A stretch of 64,000 nucleotides of DNA from Clostridium_AD estertheticum_D (GCF_018861295.1 NZ_JAHLDM010000019.1:41449-105448), one strand, 5' to 3'. Shown: positions 33,771 through 42,856, numbered from the stretch's first letter. Notes: generated by a model from the letters alone, not told the origin. Program-made: numbers and translations.

Positions 33771-33928
33771 GGGACATTCAAGTAAATAATAAGTCAGTAT
33801 ACTAGTCTATTTCGCGACATACTTCGTCTGCAGAATCTGCTGATAGTATGACTATCAACAGAACCTGCTTCCTAGTCTTTCGCGAAATATCCGTCGCATC
33901 TTTAACTTGTTATTTATTTTCATGCCCC
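33771..33928. repeat. 158-bp foldback repeat
   Basis: Outer arms GGGACATTC...AATAATAAGT and ACTTGTTATTTATTTTCATGCCCC are near complements. Inside, TTTCGCGA pairs with TCGCGAAA, and ACTATC pairs with GATAGT in an 11-bp inner stem at 33835-33859. The whole can form one long hairpin. No gene inside. One copy in this window; structure suggests a MITE or a structured RNA. Confidence 0.5.
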
Positions 33929-33989
33929 TAAGAACCAAAATCATAAATATTACTTCAAATAATATTTGAAAATGTAGGAGGATTAAAAA

Positions 33990-34817
33990 TTGAAAAATTC
34001 TGTTTCTACCTTTATGTCTGCAAAAAAAGCAGGTACTAAATTAACAATGCTTACAGCTTACGATTATTCAATGGCTAAAATTATTGATGAATGCGGCGTT
34101 AATGGTATTTTAGTAGGAGATTCCTTAGGTATGGTTTGCCTTGGGTACAAAGATACCTTAAGTGTCACTATGGATGATATGCTTCATCATACTAAAGCTG
34201 TTGTTCGTGGCACTAAAAATGCGCTTGTAGTAGGGGACATGCCTTTTATGTCTTACCAAACATCCTTATATGATGCAGTTAAAAACGCAGGACGATTTTT
34301 ACAAGAAGCGGGAGCATCAGCTATAAAACTGGAAGGTGGAGCTGTAGTTTGTCCTCAAATTAAAGCAATAGTTGCTGCTCAAATACCTGTTATGGGTCAC
34401 ATTGGGTTAACTCCTCAATCTGTTAATATGTTTGGAGGCTTTAAAGTCCAAGGAAATAATAGCATAACCGCTAAAAAACTTATTGAAGATGCTAAAAAAA
34501 TAGAAGATGCAGGTGCATTTGCTATTACACTTGAATGTATACCTGCAAAACTTGCAGAGCTTATATCAAACGAAGTAACTATACCAACTATTGGTATAGG
34601 TGCTGGTGGTGGCTGTGACGGTCAAATTTTAGTATATCAAGACATGCTAAATATGTTTGAAGATTTTAAACCAAAGTTTGTAAAAAGTTTTGCAAATGTA
34701 GGTGACCTAATGAGATCTGGATTTAAATCATATATTAAAGAAGTAACCGAAGGAACTTTTCCGTCCAGTGAGCACTGTTTTAAAATAGATGATGAAATTT
34801 TAAAAAATTTGTATTAA
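33990..34817 (+). CDS. panB: 3-methyl-2-oxobutanoate hydroxymethyltransferase
   Basis: PanB makes ketopantoate from 2-oxoisovalerate and methylene-tetrahydrofolate, the first committed step of pantothenate synthesis. The 275-residue sequence is complete with family motifs: MLTAYDYSMAKI, the VGDSLGMVCLGYKDTL metal and substrate loop, VVGDMPFMSYQ, AIKLEGG, MGHIGLTPQS and GIGAGGGCDGQILVYQDML. The start is TTG, with TAGGAGGA seven nt upstream. First gene of a panB-panC-panD set. Confidence 0.96.
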   Translation: MKNSVSTFMSAKKAGTKLTMLTAYDYSMAKIIDECGVNGILVGDSLGMVCLGYKDTLSVTMDDMLHHTKAVVRGTKNALVVGDMPFMSYQTSLYDAVKNAGRFLQEAGASAIKLEGGAVVCPQIKAIVAAQIPVMGHIGLTPQSVNMFGGFKVQGNNSITAKKLIEDAKKIEDAGAFAITLECIPAKLAELISNEVTIPTIGIGAGGGCDGQILVYQDMLNMFEDFKPKFVKSFANVGDLMRSGFKSYIKEVTEGTFPSSEHCFKIDDEILKNLY

Positions 34818-34828
34818 ATTTATTTAAG

Positions 34829-34883
34829 AAAGGAAGTGTAATAGGCATTAATAACAATATGGTACTAATGCCTCTAGCAAATG
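34829..34883 (+). promoter_or_regulatory. Shine-Dalgarno, hairpin and start codon of panC
   Basis: AAAGGAAG at 34829-34836 lies 44 nt before the panC ATG at 34881. Between them AGGCATTA (34843-34850) pairs with TAATGCCT (34866-34873). ATGs inside the hairpin are in another frame and soon meet stops. Folding would bring the ribosome site near the true start, as at nrdJ. Confidence 0.5.
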
Positions 34884-35726
34884 AATACTGTAAAAACTAT
34901 TAAAGAAATTCGTAATCAAGTCAAAGTTTGGAAAAAAGAAGGTTATAGCATTGCCTTAGTTCCTACCATGGGATCTTTACACGCGGGCCACGCAAGTTTA
35001 ATAAGCCGCGCTGCAAAAGAAAATGATAAAGTTGTGGTAAGCATTTTTGTAAATCCAATACAATTTGGTCCTAGTGAAGATCTAGATTCTTACCCAAGAG
35101 ATCTAAATAAGGATGAAATTGTATGTGAGGGTGCTGGAGCTGATTTAATATTTGCACCAAAAGCCACCGAAATGTATTATAAGGATATAGAAGCAAGTGT
35201 GAGTGTTAAAGAACTTGCAACAGGTCTTTGTGGTGCTAAAAGGCCAAATCATTTTGCTGGAGTATGTACTGTAGTTTCAAAACTCTTTAATATAATTCCT
35301 GCAGACAAAGCTTATTTTGGGCAAAAAGATGCTCAGCAGTTAGCTATAATAAAAAGAATGGTTAGAGACTTAAATTTTGATATAGAAATTGTTGGTTGCC
35401 CTATTATACGTGAAAAAGATGGACTTGCAAAAAGCTCACGTAATGTTTATCTATCATCAAAAGAAAGACAAGCAGCTTTAATTCTAAACAAAAGCTTAAC
35501 TAAATGTAGAGAAGCCTTGTCAAATGGTGAACGGTCAACAAATCTTCTAAAAGAAATTATAAAAGCGCAAATACAAACTGAGACTTTGGCAAGGATTGAT
35601 TATATCGAAATTGTAGATGCTTTGTCCCTCGATGCTATAGACTTTGCAAACAAACCTATTCTTGTTGCCATAGCTATATATATTGGCAAAACAAGATTAA
35701 TAGATAATTTTATATATGAAGCTTAA
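34881..35726 (+). CDS. panC: pantoate-beta-alanine ligase
   Basis: PanC joins pantoate and beta-alanine with ATP to form pantothenate. The 281-residue protein has PTMGSLHAGHASLI (the HxGH nucleotide-binding motif), VVSIFVNPIQFGP, NHFAGVCTVVSKLFNI, FGQKDAQQ and the KSSRNVYLS loop (KMSKS-like). All are intact and length is usual. The start region is odd: the ribosome site is 44 nt away across a hairpin. It lies between panB and panD in one operon. Confidence 0.96.
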   Translation: MNTVKTIKEIRNQVKVWKKEGYSIALVPTMGSLHAGHASLISRAAKENDKVVVSIFVNPIQFGPSEDLDSYPRDLNKDEIVCEGAGADLIFAPKATEMYYKDIEASVSVKELATGLCGAKRPNHFAGVCTVVSKLFNIIPADKAYFGQKDAQQLAIIKRMVRDLNFDIEIVGCPIIREKDGLAKSSRNVYLSSKERQAALILNKSLTKCREALSNGERSTNLLKEIIKAQIQTETLARIDYIEIVDALSLDAIDFANKPILVAIAIYIGKTRLIDNFIYEA

Positions 35727-35777
35727 CTTATTAATTAATAATTGTTAACTACCAAATAGAACTACAGGAGGACTAAT

Positions 35778-36161
35778 ATGATATTAACTATGTTAAAATC
35801 TAAAATACACAGAGCCGTAATCACGCAGGCTAAATTAAATTATGTAGGAAGTATAACAATAGACAAATCACTAATGGAAAAATCTAATATTCTAGAATAT
35901 GAAAAAGTTCAAATCGTAGACATTGATAATGGTAATAGATTTGAGACTTATGTTATTGCAGGGGATGCAGGTAGTGGAGTTATGTGTATAAATGGAGCTG
36001 CTGCTAGATGTGTCCAACCTGGAGATAAAATAATAATTATGACTTTTTGCCAAATAAATGAAGAAGAAGCAAAAATAATTAAACCTACAGTAGTATTCGT
36101 TGATGAGACAAATGCTGTAGTCGAAATAGCTCACTATGAGAAACATGGTCAAATAAAATAA
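35778..36161 (+). CDS. panD: aspartate 1-decarboxylase
   Basis: PanD converts aspartate to beta-alanine, the second substrate of PanC. The 127-residue pro-enzyme has the self-cleavage site G24-S25 in YVGSITID, which forms the pyruvoyl group, plus YVIAGDAGSGVMCINGAAAR and VFVDETN. ATG behind GGAGGAC. It ends the panBCD operon, so beta-alanine and pantoate branches are co-expressed. Confidence 0.96.
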   Translation: MILTMLKSKIHRAVITQAKLNYVGSITIDKSLMEKSNILEYEKVQIVDIDNGNRFETYVIAGDAGSGVMCINGAAARCVQPGDKIIIMTFCQINEEEAKIIKPTVVFVDETNAVVEIAHYEKHGQIK

Positions 36162-36242
36162 TTTTTTTTTAATAATGTAATAATTTTTGAGTAATTGTAA
36201 ACAATAATATCACAATACTTTATTAAAGAGGAGATGTTTACA

Positions 36243-36464
36243 ATGAAAGCATTAGATGGTACTGCACTAGTATTAGTTATTATAGGAGCTATAAATTGGG
36301 GATTAATTGGATTCTTCCGATTTGACCTAGTATCCAGCTTATTTGGTACTGGCTCAGCATTAACAAGAATTATTTTCGCTCTAGTAGGTTTATGTGGCCT
36401 ATATGCTTTATCTTTCCTCGGAAGAGACAGAGATAGCAACAGAGACAGAACTGAAGTTAAATAA
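36243..36464 (+). CDS. DUF378 small membrane protein
   Basis: A 73-residue protein with two membrane helices (LVLVIIGAINWGLIGFF and IIFALVGLCGLYALSFLG) and the family features INWGLIGFF and DLV. A polar tail follows (GRDRDSNRDRTEVK). Function of DUF378 is unknown. The in-frame ATG nine nt earlier is inside the GAGGAG ribosome site, so the ATG at 36243 is chosen. Confidence 0.85.
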   Translation: MKALDGTALVLVIIGAINWGLIGFFRFDLVSSLFGTGSALTRIIFALVGLCGLYALSFLGRDRDSNRDRTEVK

Positions 36465-36485
36465 TTTCAAAATAAATATATCAAA

Positions 36486-36528
36486 AATATAAAAGAAGCC
36501 GGATTTAAAATTCGACTTCTTTTATATT
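36486..36528. terminator. shared bidirectional terminator
   Basis: AATATAAAAGAAG and its complement CTTCTTTTATATT flank a short GC-containing loop. It lies between convergent genes and contains the stop of the 36505 gene. Confidence 0.75.
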
Positions 36529-36969
36529 CAAATTAAATCTTAACTGTACCAAAGCCAACCTATCTCTAACTCTTATTACAATTAAACTTTGTGATTGTTT
36601 TTTATTTACATCTTGTATAATCTTAGAATACTTATTATTTAACATCATTATAAAGCCACCGGCTTTAGATTGAATTTCATATCCATTAGATTTTTTTACT
36701 ATAACCAAATTCTCCCATTGATGAGGAGCGTAATTTGTAAACTTCATTTCAAAAATCATTCCTTGTTGCTCAAGTAATGTCAGTAAACTATTATAATGAT
36801 CACTTAGCATAGTATTTGTAAACTTTAACCCTTTGCTGACATTATTACTATGTTCTAAGAGCTTGCTTTGATCGATTAATTGTAGTTCATGTTGTTTTTT
36901 TATATTGTCTAACTTCTTTATTTTACGATTCACATTCTCTAAGTAATGATTATTATTATCTTTATCCAT
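36505..36969 (-). CDS. hypothetical protein with N-terminal coiled coil
   Basis: About 154 residues. The first 60 are charged and probably helical (NRKIKKLDNIKKQHELQ). The rest alternates beta-like stretches (NLVIVKKSNGYEIQSKAGGF, LIVIRVRDRLALVQLRFNL). No signal peptide or membrane helix and no recognised family. The start is uncertain: MDKDN behind AAGGCAAGGG is preferred over an ATG seven codons earlier. It is divergent from the gene at 37029, so the two may share a control region. Confidence 0.55.
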   Translation of the reverse strand: MDKDNNNHYLENVNRKIKKLDNIKKQHELQLIDQSKLLEHSNNVSKGLKFTNTMLSDHYNSLLTLLEQQGMIFEMKFTNYAPHQWENLVIVKKSNGYEIQSKAGGFIMMLNNKYSKIIQDVNKKQSQSLIVIRVRDRLALVQLRFNLNIKEVEF

Positions 36970-37028
36970 AATTATTCCCTTGCCTTTCATAGTATTCTTT
37001 ATGTAGAATGTAGTTGAGGTGATTATAC

Positions 37029-37337
37029 ATGAATAAATTTATAGACTTGATTATTTCCGCATTAGAATATATACGTAAAAATAGTAAATTATATATTACA
37101 TCATTTTTTAATAAAACATACTTCTTAATCGATAAAAATTTTACTTTAAATAAAATTTACAAACCAATTCTAAAAGAAAAAACTGATACAAACAAAAGAT
37201 TACAAGGAGCAATAAACACTGTAAATATTAAAAATAAAGAAGTTGAAAAAAACATATCAAATTTTGAAAATGAAAATACCTTACTACAAGAAAAAATATC
37301 TATAATTGAAGATCTAATAACAAAAAGGTATGATTAA
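37029..37337 (+). CDS. hypothetical coiled-coil protein
   Basis: A 102-residue protein rich in Lys, Asn and Glu. The C-terminal half (INTVNIKNKEVEKNISNFEN and on) is a likely coiled coil; the N-terminal half is mildly hydrophobic (FIDLIISALEYI). A GAGGTG site precedes the ATG. Length and residue pattern are protein-like, but no family is recognised. Confidence 0.5.
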   Translation: MNKFIDLIISALEYIRKNSKLYITSFFNKTYFLIDKNFTLNKIYKPILKEKTDTNKRLQGAINTVNIKNKEVEKNISNFENENTLLQEKISIIEDLITKRYD

Positions 37338-37358
37338 TTATAATATAAATTAAAAGAA

Positions 37359-37388
37359 AGAGCTGCGCAAGAGATGACTCGCAGCTCT
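37359..37388 (-). terminator. terminator of plsC
   Basis: AGAGCTGCG and CGCAGCTCT around a 12-nt loop. Read on the minus strand it is followed by TTCTTTTAATTT. Confidence 0.75.
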
Positions 37389-37400
37389 GAAAGAGATGAT

Positions 37401-38135
37401 TCAACCAATTTTTTTCTCGTTTTCCTTGTTCAAATTGTTTTGAATTATGTTTTGTACTACATCCGATATATTTGCTTTTTCTTCCTTAGTCATTCCGTCA
37501 AGATATATAGGTTTACCAAAGATAAGCTTAGCATTTGCTCTTTTAATTTTGCCATTATTACCTTCCAAGGCCGTATAGGTATCATACAATGTTATAGGGA
37601 CAATAGGGACTCCTGCTTTTATTGCAAGCCTCATACTGCCTTTCTTAAATTCGCCCATAGTGTTACTCCTACTTCTAGTTCCTTCTGGAAAAATGAGCAT
37701 TGAATATCCATTTTTTAAATATTCAACACCTTCTGCAATATCCTTAAGCGCCTGTCTTGGGTTTTCTCTATCCATAAACACACAATGTATTTGTTTCATC
37801 CAATAACTCATTATTGGTATCTTAATCATACTTTTTTTAGCAACAGCTCCCGTAATACTATTCATATTAGACAATATTACTGGTATATCAAGATTACTTT
37901 GGTGATTTCCAACAAAAAGGCAAGCCTCCTTTGGTATATTTTCTCTTCCACTAACTGTCAAATTCAAATTTGCGGCCTTTAGTATAAAATTAGCCCAATT
38001 CGTAGCAACCTTAAATAGGTATACTTCTGCCTCTTTTATAGATTTTTGCCTTTTGAGTCTGTTTAATTTAGGTTTCTTCGCGCTTATCCAAATCAAATTA
38101 GTAATAAAAAGCATATAAAAATATATAGTTCTCAT
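37401..38135 (-). CDS. plsC: 1-acyl-sn-glycerol-3-phosphate acyltransferase
   Basis: PlsC adds the second acyl chain to lysophosphatidic acid at the membrane. The 244-residue protein has the four acyltransferase blocks: NHQSNLDIPV (catalytic HX4D), CVFMDRENPRQAL, FPEGTRSRS and VPIVPITLYDTY, with an N-terminal hydrophobic anchor. All key residues present and the length is usual. Single gene with its own terminator. Confidence 0.93.
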   Translation of the reverse strand: MRTIYFYMLFITNLIWISAKKPKLNRLKRQKSIKEAEVYLFKVATNWANFILKAANLNLTVSGRENIPKEACLFVGNHQSNLDIPVILSNMNSITGAVAKKSMIKIPIMSYWMKQIHCVFMDRENPRQALKDIAEGVEYLKNGYSMLIFPEGTRSRSNTMGEFKKGSMRLAIKAGVPIVPITLYDTYTALEGNNGKIKRANAKLIFGKPIYLDGMTKEEKANISDVVQNIIQNNLNKENEKKIG

Positions 38136-38286
38136 ATATCTGTTCCTTTCATTCTTTAATTTAATTACACATACAATTATACTAGTTAATAAGTTTTATT
38201 TCAAATTCCTCGTAAATATTGATATTTATTTATACATTTGGGCAACATCATTTATATAAATAAATATTATGTAGGAGATTACCTTT

Positions 38287-39156
38287 ATGCCAAAAAAAAC
38301 CTGGTTAAAATATGCACTAATTTGTATTTCACTTATTTTTGTAATTGTATGTACAACTATAAGCTACAAATCTACTATAAAAACTAGCTTAGATTTAGAA
38401 AACAATATGGTAACTCATTTTATTGACGTTGGCCAAGGTGATTGCGCACTTATTCAAGTGAATAATAAAAATTTACTAATTGATAGTGGTACAAGTGATT
38501 CAAAACAAAAATTAATTAGGTATTTGAAAAAAAACAATATCACAAAACTAGATTATATAGTTGCAACCCATCCCCATGAAGATCATATAGGCGGAATGGC
38601 TAGTGTTATTAAAAACTTTGAAATTGGCGAATTTTACGCACCCAAAGCAATAACTTCAACTCAAACATTTAATGATATGATCGACGCTCTTCGGGCTAAA
38701 AATCTAAAAATAAAAATAGCTACTCCTAATATATCTTTAAATTTAGGTCCTAATGCCACCTGTGTTATGTTATCCCCAAATAAAACCACCTACGATAATC
38801 TAAATAATTACTCTTGCACTCTAAAGATATCATACAAAAATTCAACTTATTTATTTACAGGCGATATAGAAAACCAGGCTGAGCAGGAGTTAATAGCTAA
38901 TGATTATGATCTATCAGCTCAGGTACTTAAAGTTGCACATCATGGTAGTAAAACATCTTCTTCAAAAGAATTTCTAGCTAAAGTGTCACCAAAGATTGCT
39001 GTAATAAGCTGTGGCATAGACAATGATTACGGTCATCCAAATAGAGAAACCTTAGATAGACTTAAAAGACTAAACACTATTATCTATAGAACTGACCTAG
39101 ATAAAACTATTGTACTTATAAGTGATGGGTCAAAGATAAAAAAGCTAGATAACTAG
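38287..39156 (+). CDS. ComEC/Rec2-like metallo-beta-lactamase-fold hydrolase
   Basis: The 289-residue protein has an N-terminal membrane anchor (ALICISLIFVIVCTTISY), then an MBL fold of the ComEC C-terminal type: HFIDVGQGDCALIQ, NLLIDSGTSD, ATHPHEDHIGG (metal ligands HxHxDH), LFTGDIE and KVAHHGSKTSS. It lacks the competence membrane channel domain, so it is a stand-alone extracellular hydrolase, perhaps a nuclease or phosphodiesterase. Many clostridia encode such proteins. Substrate unknown. Confidence 0.88.
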   Translation: MPKKTWLKYALICISLIFVIVCTTISYKSTIKTSLDLENNMVTHFIDVGQGDCALIQVNNKNLLIDSGTSDSKQKLIRYLKKNNITKLDYIVATHPHEDHIGGMASVIKNFEIGEFYAPKAITSTQTFNDMIDALRAKNLKIKIATPNISLNLGPNATCVMLSPNKTTYDNLNNYSCTLKISYKNSTYLFTGDIENQAEQELIANDYDLSAQVLKVAHHGSKTSSSKEFLAKVSPKIAVISCGIDNDYGHPNRETLDRLKRLNTIIYRTDLDKTIVLISDGSKIKKLDN

Positions 39157-39166
39157 CTTTTTTATC
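39135..39166 (+). terminator. terminator of the MBL-fold gene
   Basis: Perfect 14-bp stem GATAAAAAAGCTAG-ATAA-CTAGCTTTTTTATC, overlapping the stop codon of the gene at 39156. Confidence 0.85.
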
Positions 39167-39198
39167 TTGTAGTGCGTCCTGATGTAAATGAATATTAT

Positions 39199-39433
39199 TA
39201 TGAATTTCTCGGTCAGTGGCACCAAATAAGAAGAGCAGAAACATTGAAATTCCATTTAAAATTCTTCTTTTGAAAATATTAAATTCTCATGAGCCTGACT
39301 GGAAGGAAGGCTAGCGAACGGGCGCAAGCCGAATGTGAGTGAAAGAGAATTTAATATTTGCAAAAGATTAGAATTTCTTAATGGAATTTCACGTTTCAAA
39401 CTCTTATTTGGTGCCACATAGGAGAAATTCATA
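39199..39433. repeat. foldback repeat element, full copy 1
   Basis: About 235 bp with perfect 12-bp terminal inverted repeats TATGAATTTCTC and GAGAAATTCATA. The arms continue as near complements (ACCAAATAAGA near the left, TCTTATTTGGTGCC near the right; CCATTTAAAATTCTTCTTTT against the right arm). The centre has GAGCCTGACTGG and GCTAGCGAAC. No coding capacity. An outer GATGTAA/TTACATC pair may be part of it. It ends beside the uppP stop codon. Confidence 0.8.
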
Positions 39434-39440
39434 GGTTACA

Positions 39441-40268
39441 TCAAATTAAAATAGTACTAAATTTAATTAAACATAATAATACTATACCAACAATTATTCT
39501 ATAAACAGCAAAAACCTTCATAGGTTTTGTCTTTAAATAAGCAACAAATCTTTCAACTACAAGAAGTGCAACCAAAAATGCAACTATAAAACCAATAACC
39601 AAAGTAATAATCTCTCCACTACTAAAATTCATACCAGTTTTATATAAAGTAAGAGTTGCTGCTCCTACCATAGTTGGTATTGCAAGGAAAAATGAAAACT
39701 CAGTTGCAGCAATTGTAGAAACTCCACAAATCCAACCTCCCATTATAGTAGATGCAGATCTCGACATTCCTGGCCAAAGTGCCAAACATTGAAAACATCC
39801 TATTTTAAATGATTGTTTAATGTTTAATTTCTCTACGCTTTTTGTTGTGTGCTTATTTCTGAATTTATTTTCTATGATGATCATTAGAATTCCGCCAACT
39901 ATAAGTCCTATAGCCACGGTACCTGGATTAAAAAGATATTCATCTATTTTATCATTTAGAAGAAAACCAAAAACTGCAGCCGGTATAAATGCGACAATAA
40001 TATTAGTCCAAAATTTAATTCCTGATGGCTTAAGTTTAAAAAATTCCACAATCGAATTCCATATTTTACTCCAATATAAAACCATAATAGCAAGAATCGC
40101 TCCTAATTGAATTACTACCTCAAAACTATTTGCAAACGTGCCTTTAAAATTTATAACATTTCCCACAATGATCATATGCCCCGTGGAGGAAATAGGAATA
40201 AATTCTGTTATTCCTTCAACTATAGCTATTATTACCGCTTTTAAAACCAATATAATGTTTAAATCCAT
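39441..40268 (-). CDS. uppP: undecaprenyl-diphosphatase
   Basis: UppP (BacA) removes a phosphate from undecaprenyl diphosphate so the lipid carrier can be reused in peptidoglycan synthesis; overproduction gives bacitracin resistance. The 275-residue protein has about eight membrane helices and the signatures EGITEFIPISSTGHM (catalytic Glu and Ser) and ALWPGMSRSASTIMGG (the PGxSRSG-type motif). Complete and usual length. The foldback repeat abuts its 3' end. Confidence 0.96.
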   Translation of the reverse strand: MDLNIILVLKAVIIAIVEGITEFIPISSTGHMIIVGNVINFKGTFANSFEVVIQLGAILAIMVLYWSKIWNSIVEFFKLKPSGIKFWTNIIVAFIPAAVFGFLLNDKIDEYLFNPGTVAIGLIVGGILMIIIENKFRNKHTTKSVEKLNIKQSFKIGCFQCLALWPGMSRSASTIMGGWICGVSTIAATEFSFFLAIPTMVGAATLTLYKTGMNFSSGEIITLVIGFIVAFLVALLVVERFVAYLKTKPMKVFAVYRIIVGIVLLCLIKFSTILI

Positions 40269-40360
40269 CTATTGTTTGCTCCCTTCTAAAAATAATTTGT
40301 AATTTTTAATTATAATATATTAACAAATTAAATACAATTAAATTTTTATAATGTTCTTTT

Positions 40361-41248
40361 TCATAACTTCTCCGTGCTTGTCCCCTTTGTTCTTATCATA
40401 TATATTGCACATATTACTAAAACAGTACCAACTATCTGCATAAATGTTATATGCTCATGTAATATAAAAAACGATAAAATCATAGCAGTTGGTATTTCCA
40501 GATTTCCTATTATAGATACCTTAAGCGATCCTATATATTTTATAGCTGCATATAGTAGTGTTAAAGGAATTATTTCACAAAATATGGCAAGTATAGTTGT
40601 ATATATTAAAAGGTTTTTAGTTATTTCACCCCTAAAAACAAATAGAGGAAATTTGTATATCATAAGGCTTATTAGTGAAAAAAGTGTTGAATAGGCATTA
40701 ATAGTTAACGGACCAATTCCCTGTAATTTTTCTTCACTATAAATATTCATAAAGGCATAAAACATTGCACATATTAAAGCAAATATTACTCCAATAAGTG
40801 AATATTTAGGTCGACTTGATAAAATATCAAGAGTTAAAAGGCAACCAAAGAATGCCAGAAACACAGCAAAAACTTTTATGTAACTTATAAACTGCTTCTT
40901 AAACACCGCTGAATATATGAATACCATTATAGGATATGTATATAGTAATATAGCCACCATTTGAATAGGTAAATAGTTATAGGCTGTATAATAAAACACT
41001 GTCATAAATGTATTTCCAACAATTCCAAGTATCGCGAGTCTTAATAATTGCTTTTTTGTTACCTTAAATGACTTCTTATTAAAAATATACATGATTACAA
41101 ACATTAATGGAACAGCTATAATGTACTGAAGTGTGAGTAAACTTATAGCATCAATTCCAAGACCAGAAGCTAGCTTTACAAATAGCCCCGCACTTCCGAA
41201 TAATACAGCTGAAAAAATCGAATAAATATATCCTTTGCTTAGTAAAAT
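40361..41248 (-). CDS. EamA-family transporter with a probable ATT start
   Basis: From the first ATG (41102-41104) the protein is 247 residues and lacks its first helices. The same frame is open upstream and clearly coding: LLSKGYIYSIFSAVLFGSAG, then FVKLASGLGIDAIS, typical of the first EamA helix, up to an in-frame stop before 41260. No ATG, GTG or TTG is available there. An ATT at 41246-41248 with GGGGG upstream would give 295 residues, the usual length. Ten membrane helices in two EamA repeats; likely exports small metabolites. Alternative: a recent start-codon mutation. Confidence 0.75.
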   Translation of the reverse strand: MLLSKGYIYSIFSAVLFGSAGLFVKLASGLGIDAISLLTLQYIIAVPLMFVIMYIFNKKSFKVTKKQLLRLAILGIVGNTFMTVFYYTAYNYLPIQMVAILLYTYPIMVFIYSAVFKKQFISYIKVFAVFLAFFGCLLTLDILSSRPKYSLIGVIFALICAMFYAFMNIYSEEKLQGIGPLTINAYSTLFSLISLMIYKFPLFVFRGEITKNLLIYTTILAIFCEIIPLTLLYAAIKYIGSLKVSIIGNLEIPTAMILSFFILHEHITFMQIVGTVLVICAIYMIRTKGTSTEKL

Positions 41249-41454
41249 AGTATGATACCCCCAGTACTTTAATGACCCTTATATTTATATTCTAACAAAA
41301 CCCTACCTAAAAAGCCATATGTTTTAATAATAAGTTATATTAATATGTTAGACATTTATGTTAGTATGTTATAAAATTGTATTATCATAAATATAAGGTA
41401 TAATAAAAGTTATTCTAATAATAAAATCTAAATTCATAAGTACAATTAAAGGAT

Positions 41455-42813
41455 GTGTTCAAAATTAAAATTCAGTCATTACTCAGTATATTAGTTTCAA
41501 AATTTGTTATGACATTATCAAAGTCTATATTTCAAGGCGGAACTAATTTCCCCGGGAAAATCGCCCTAAAACTTGATAAAAACATTTTAGAAACAATTGC
41601 TAATAATTATGAGGTTATACTTATAACCGGTACAAATGGTAAAACCACAACAACAAGCATGATTTATAGTATTGTAAAAGATAGCAAAAGACCTGTAATT
41701 ACTAATAATACTGGAGCAAATATGTATACAGGAATTGTTGCATGCTTTATTTCAAATTATTCATTTAAAAAGTCTACCGAGAAAAAAATTGCTGTTATAG
41801 AAGTTGATGAGGCTAATCTTAAATTTGTAACGCAGTATATAACTCCAAAAGTAATTACTATAACAAACCTTTTTCGGGATCAAATGGACAGATATGGGGA
41901 AGTATATACAACTCTTAAAAAAATACTTGTGGGAATCGAGAAAGTTCCTGAATCAACTCTTGTTCTTAATGGAGACGAATCTTTATTTGGAAACTTGAAT
42001 CTTACAAATGATGTGATTTACTATGGTTTTGGAACAAAGGTTAATGAAAATAAAATTGTAGATATCAATGCAGATGCTAAGTTTTGTACAATCTGCAAAT
42101 CTCCCTACAGTTATAATTTTATAACCTACAATCATCTTGGAGATTTCTATTGTCCTGGATGTGGATATAAAAGGCCAGAGCTTACCTACTTCGTAGATAA
42201 AGTGATTGATTTAAATACCAGTGGTTCCTCGGTTTCTATTAATGATAAAGAATATTACATAAATCAACCAGGTACGTATAATATTTATAATGCCCTATGT
42301 GCCTACTCCGTAGCAAAGGTTCTTGAAACTTCCGATAGCGTTATAGAGCATTCTCTTAAAACCGTAGCTAGTAGCTTTGGTAGACAAGAAACTCTAAATA
42401 TCGATGGTACCGAGGTTAAAATAATATTGGTTAAAAATCCTGCAGGTTATGACGAAGCTGTAAACACTATTAATCTTGACAAACGCACAATAAACTTATC
42501 TCTCCTGTTAAATGATAATTATGCAGATGGTAAAGATGTTTCTTGGATTTGGGATGTGAATTTTGAGCGCCTTACAAGTCTTGATGTTAACAAAGTTATG
42601 ATCTCAGGAATACGTCTGTACGATATGGCAATAAGACTTAAAGTAGCTGGTTTTTCATCAGATTCTTTCCTACTTTGCACGGACGAAGAAACCTTACTTA
42701 AAGAAATTAAATCTTGCAATGGCGAAATAGTATATGTACTCGCAACCTATACCGCAATGATAAATTTAAGAAAGTTTTTACATACTAAAGGTTACATAAA
42801 TAAAATTTGGTAA
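41455..42813 (+). CDS. murT: lipid II isoglutaminyl synthase, MurT subunit
   Basis: MurT with GatD amidates the D-glutamate of lipid II. The 452-residue protein is a Mur-ligase homologue: ITGTNGKTTTTSMI (ATP loop), IEVDEANLK, TNLFRDQMDRYGE and YNIYNALCAYSVA. It also carries the MurT Cys4 zinc site, CTICKS and YCPGCGYKR. The C-terminal DUF1727 follows. The GTG at 41455 lies only a base or two after AAAGGA, so initiation may instead be at ATT 41464 (MKIQS); the protein's N-terminus is full length either way. gatD follows. Confidence 0.94.
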   Translation: MFKIKIQSLLSILVSKFVMTLSKSIFQGGTNFPGKIALKLDKNILETIANNYEVILITGTNGKTTTTSMIYSIVKDSKRPVITNNTGANMYTGIVACFISNYSFKKSTEKKIAVIEVDEANLKFVTQYITPKVITITNLFRDQMDRYGEVYTTLKKILVGIEKVPESTLVLNGDESLFGNLNLTNDVIYYGFGTKVNENKIVDINADAKFCTICKSPYSYNFITYNHLGDFYCPGCGYKRPELTYFVDKVIDLNTSGSSVSINDKEYYINQPGTYNIYNALCAYSVAKVLETSDSVIEHSLKTVASSFGRQETLNIDGTEVKIILVKNPAGYDEAVNTINLDKRTINLSLLLNDNYADGKDVSWIWDVNFERLTSLDVNKVMISGIRLYDMAIRLKVAGFSSDSFLLCTDEETLLKEIKSCNGEIVYVLATYTAMINLRKFLHTKGYINKIW

Positions 42814-42856
42814 AAAATCTAATATATTTAAAAATCTAATTCAGAAGGTGAATAAT

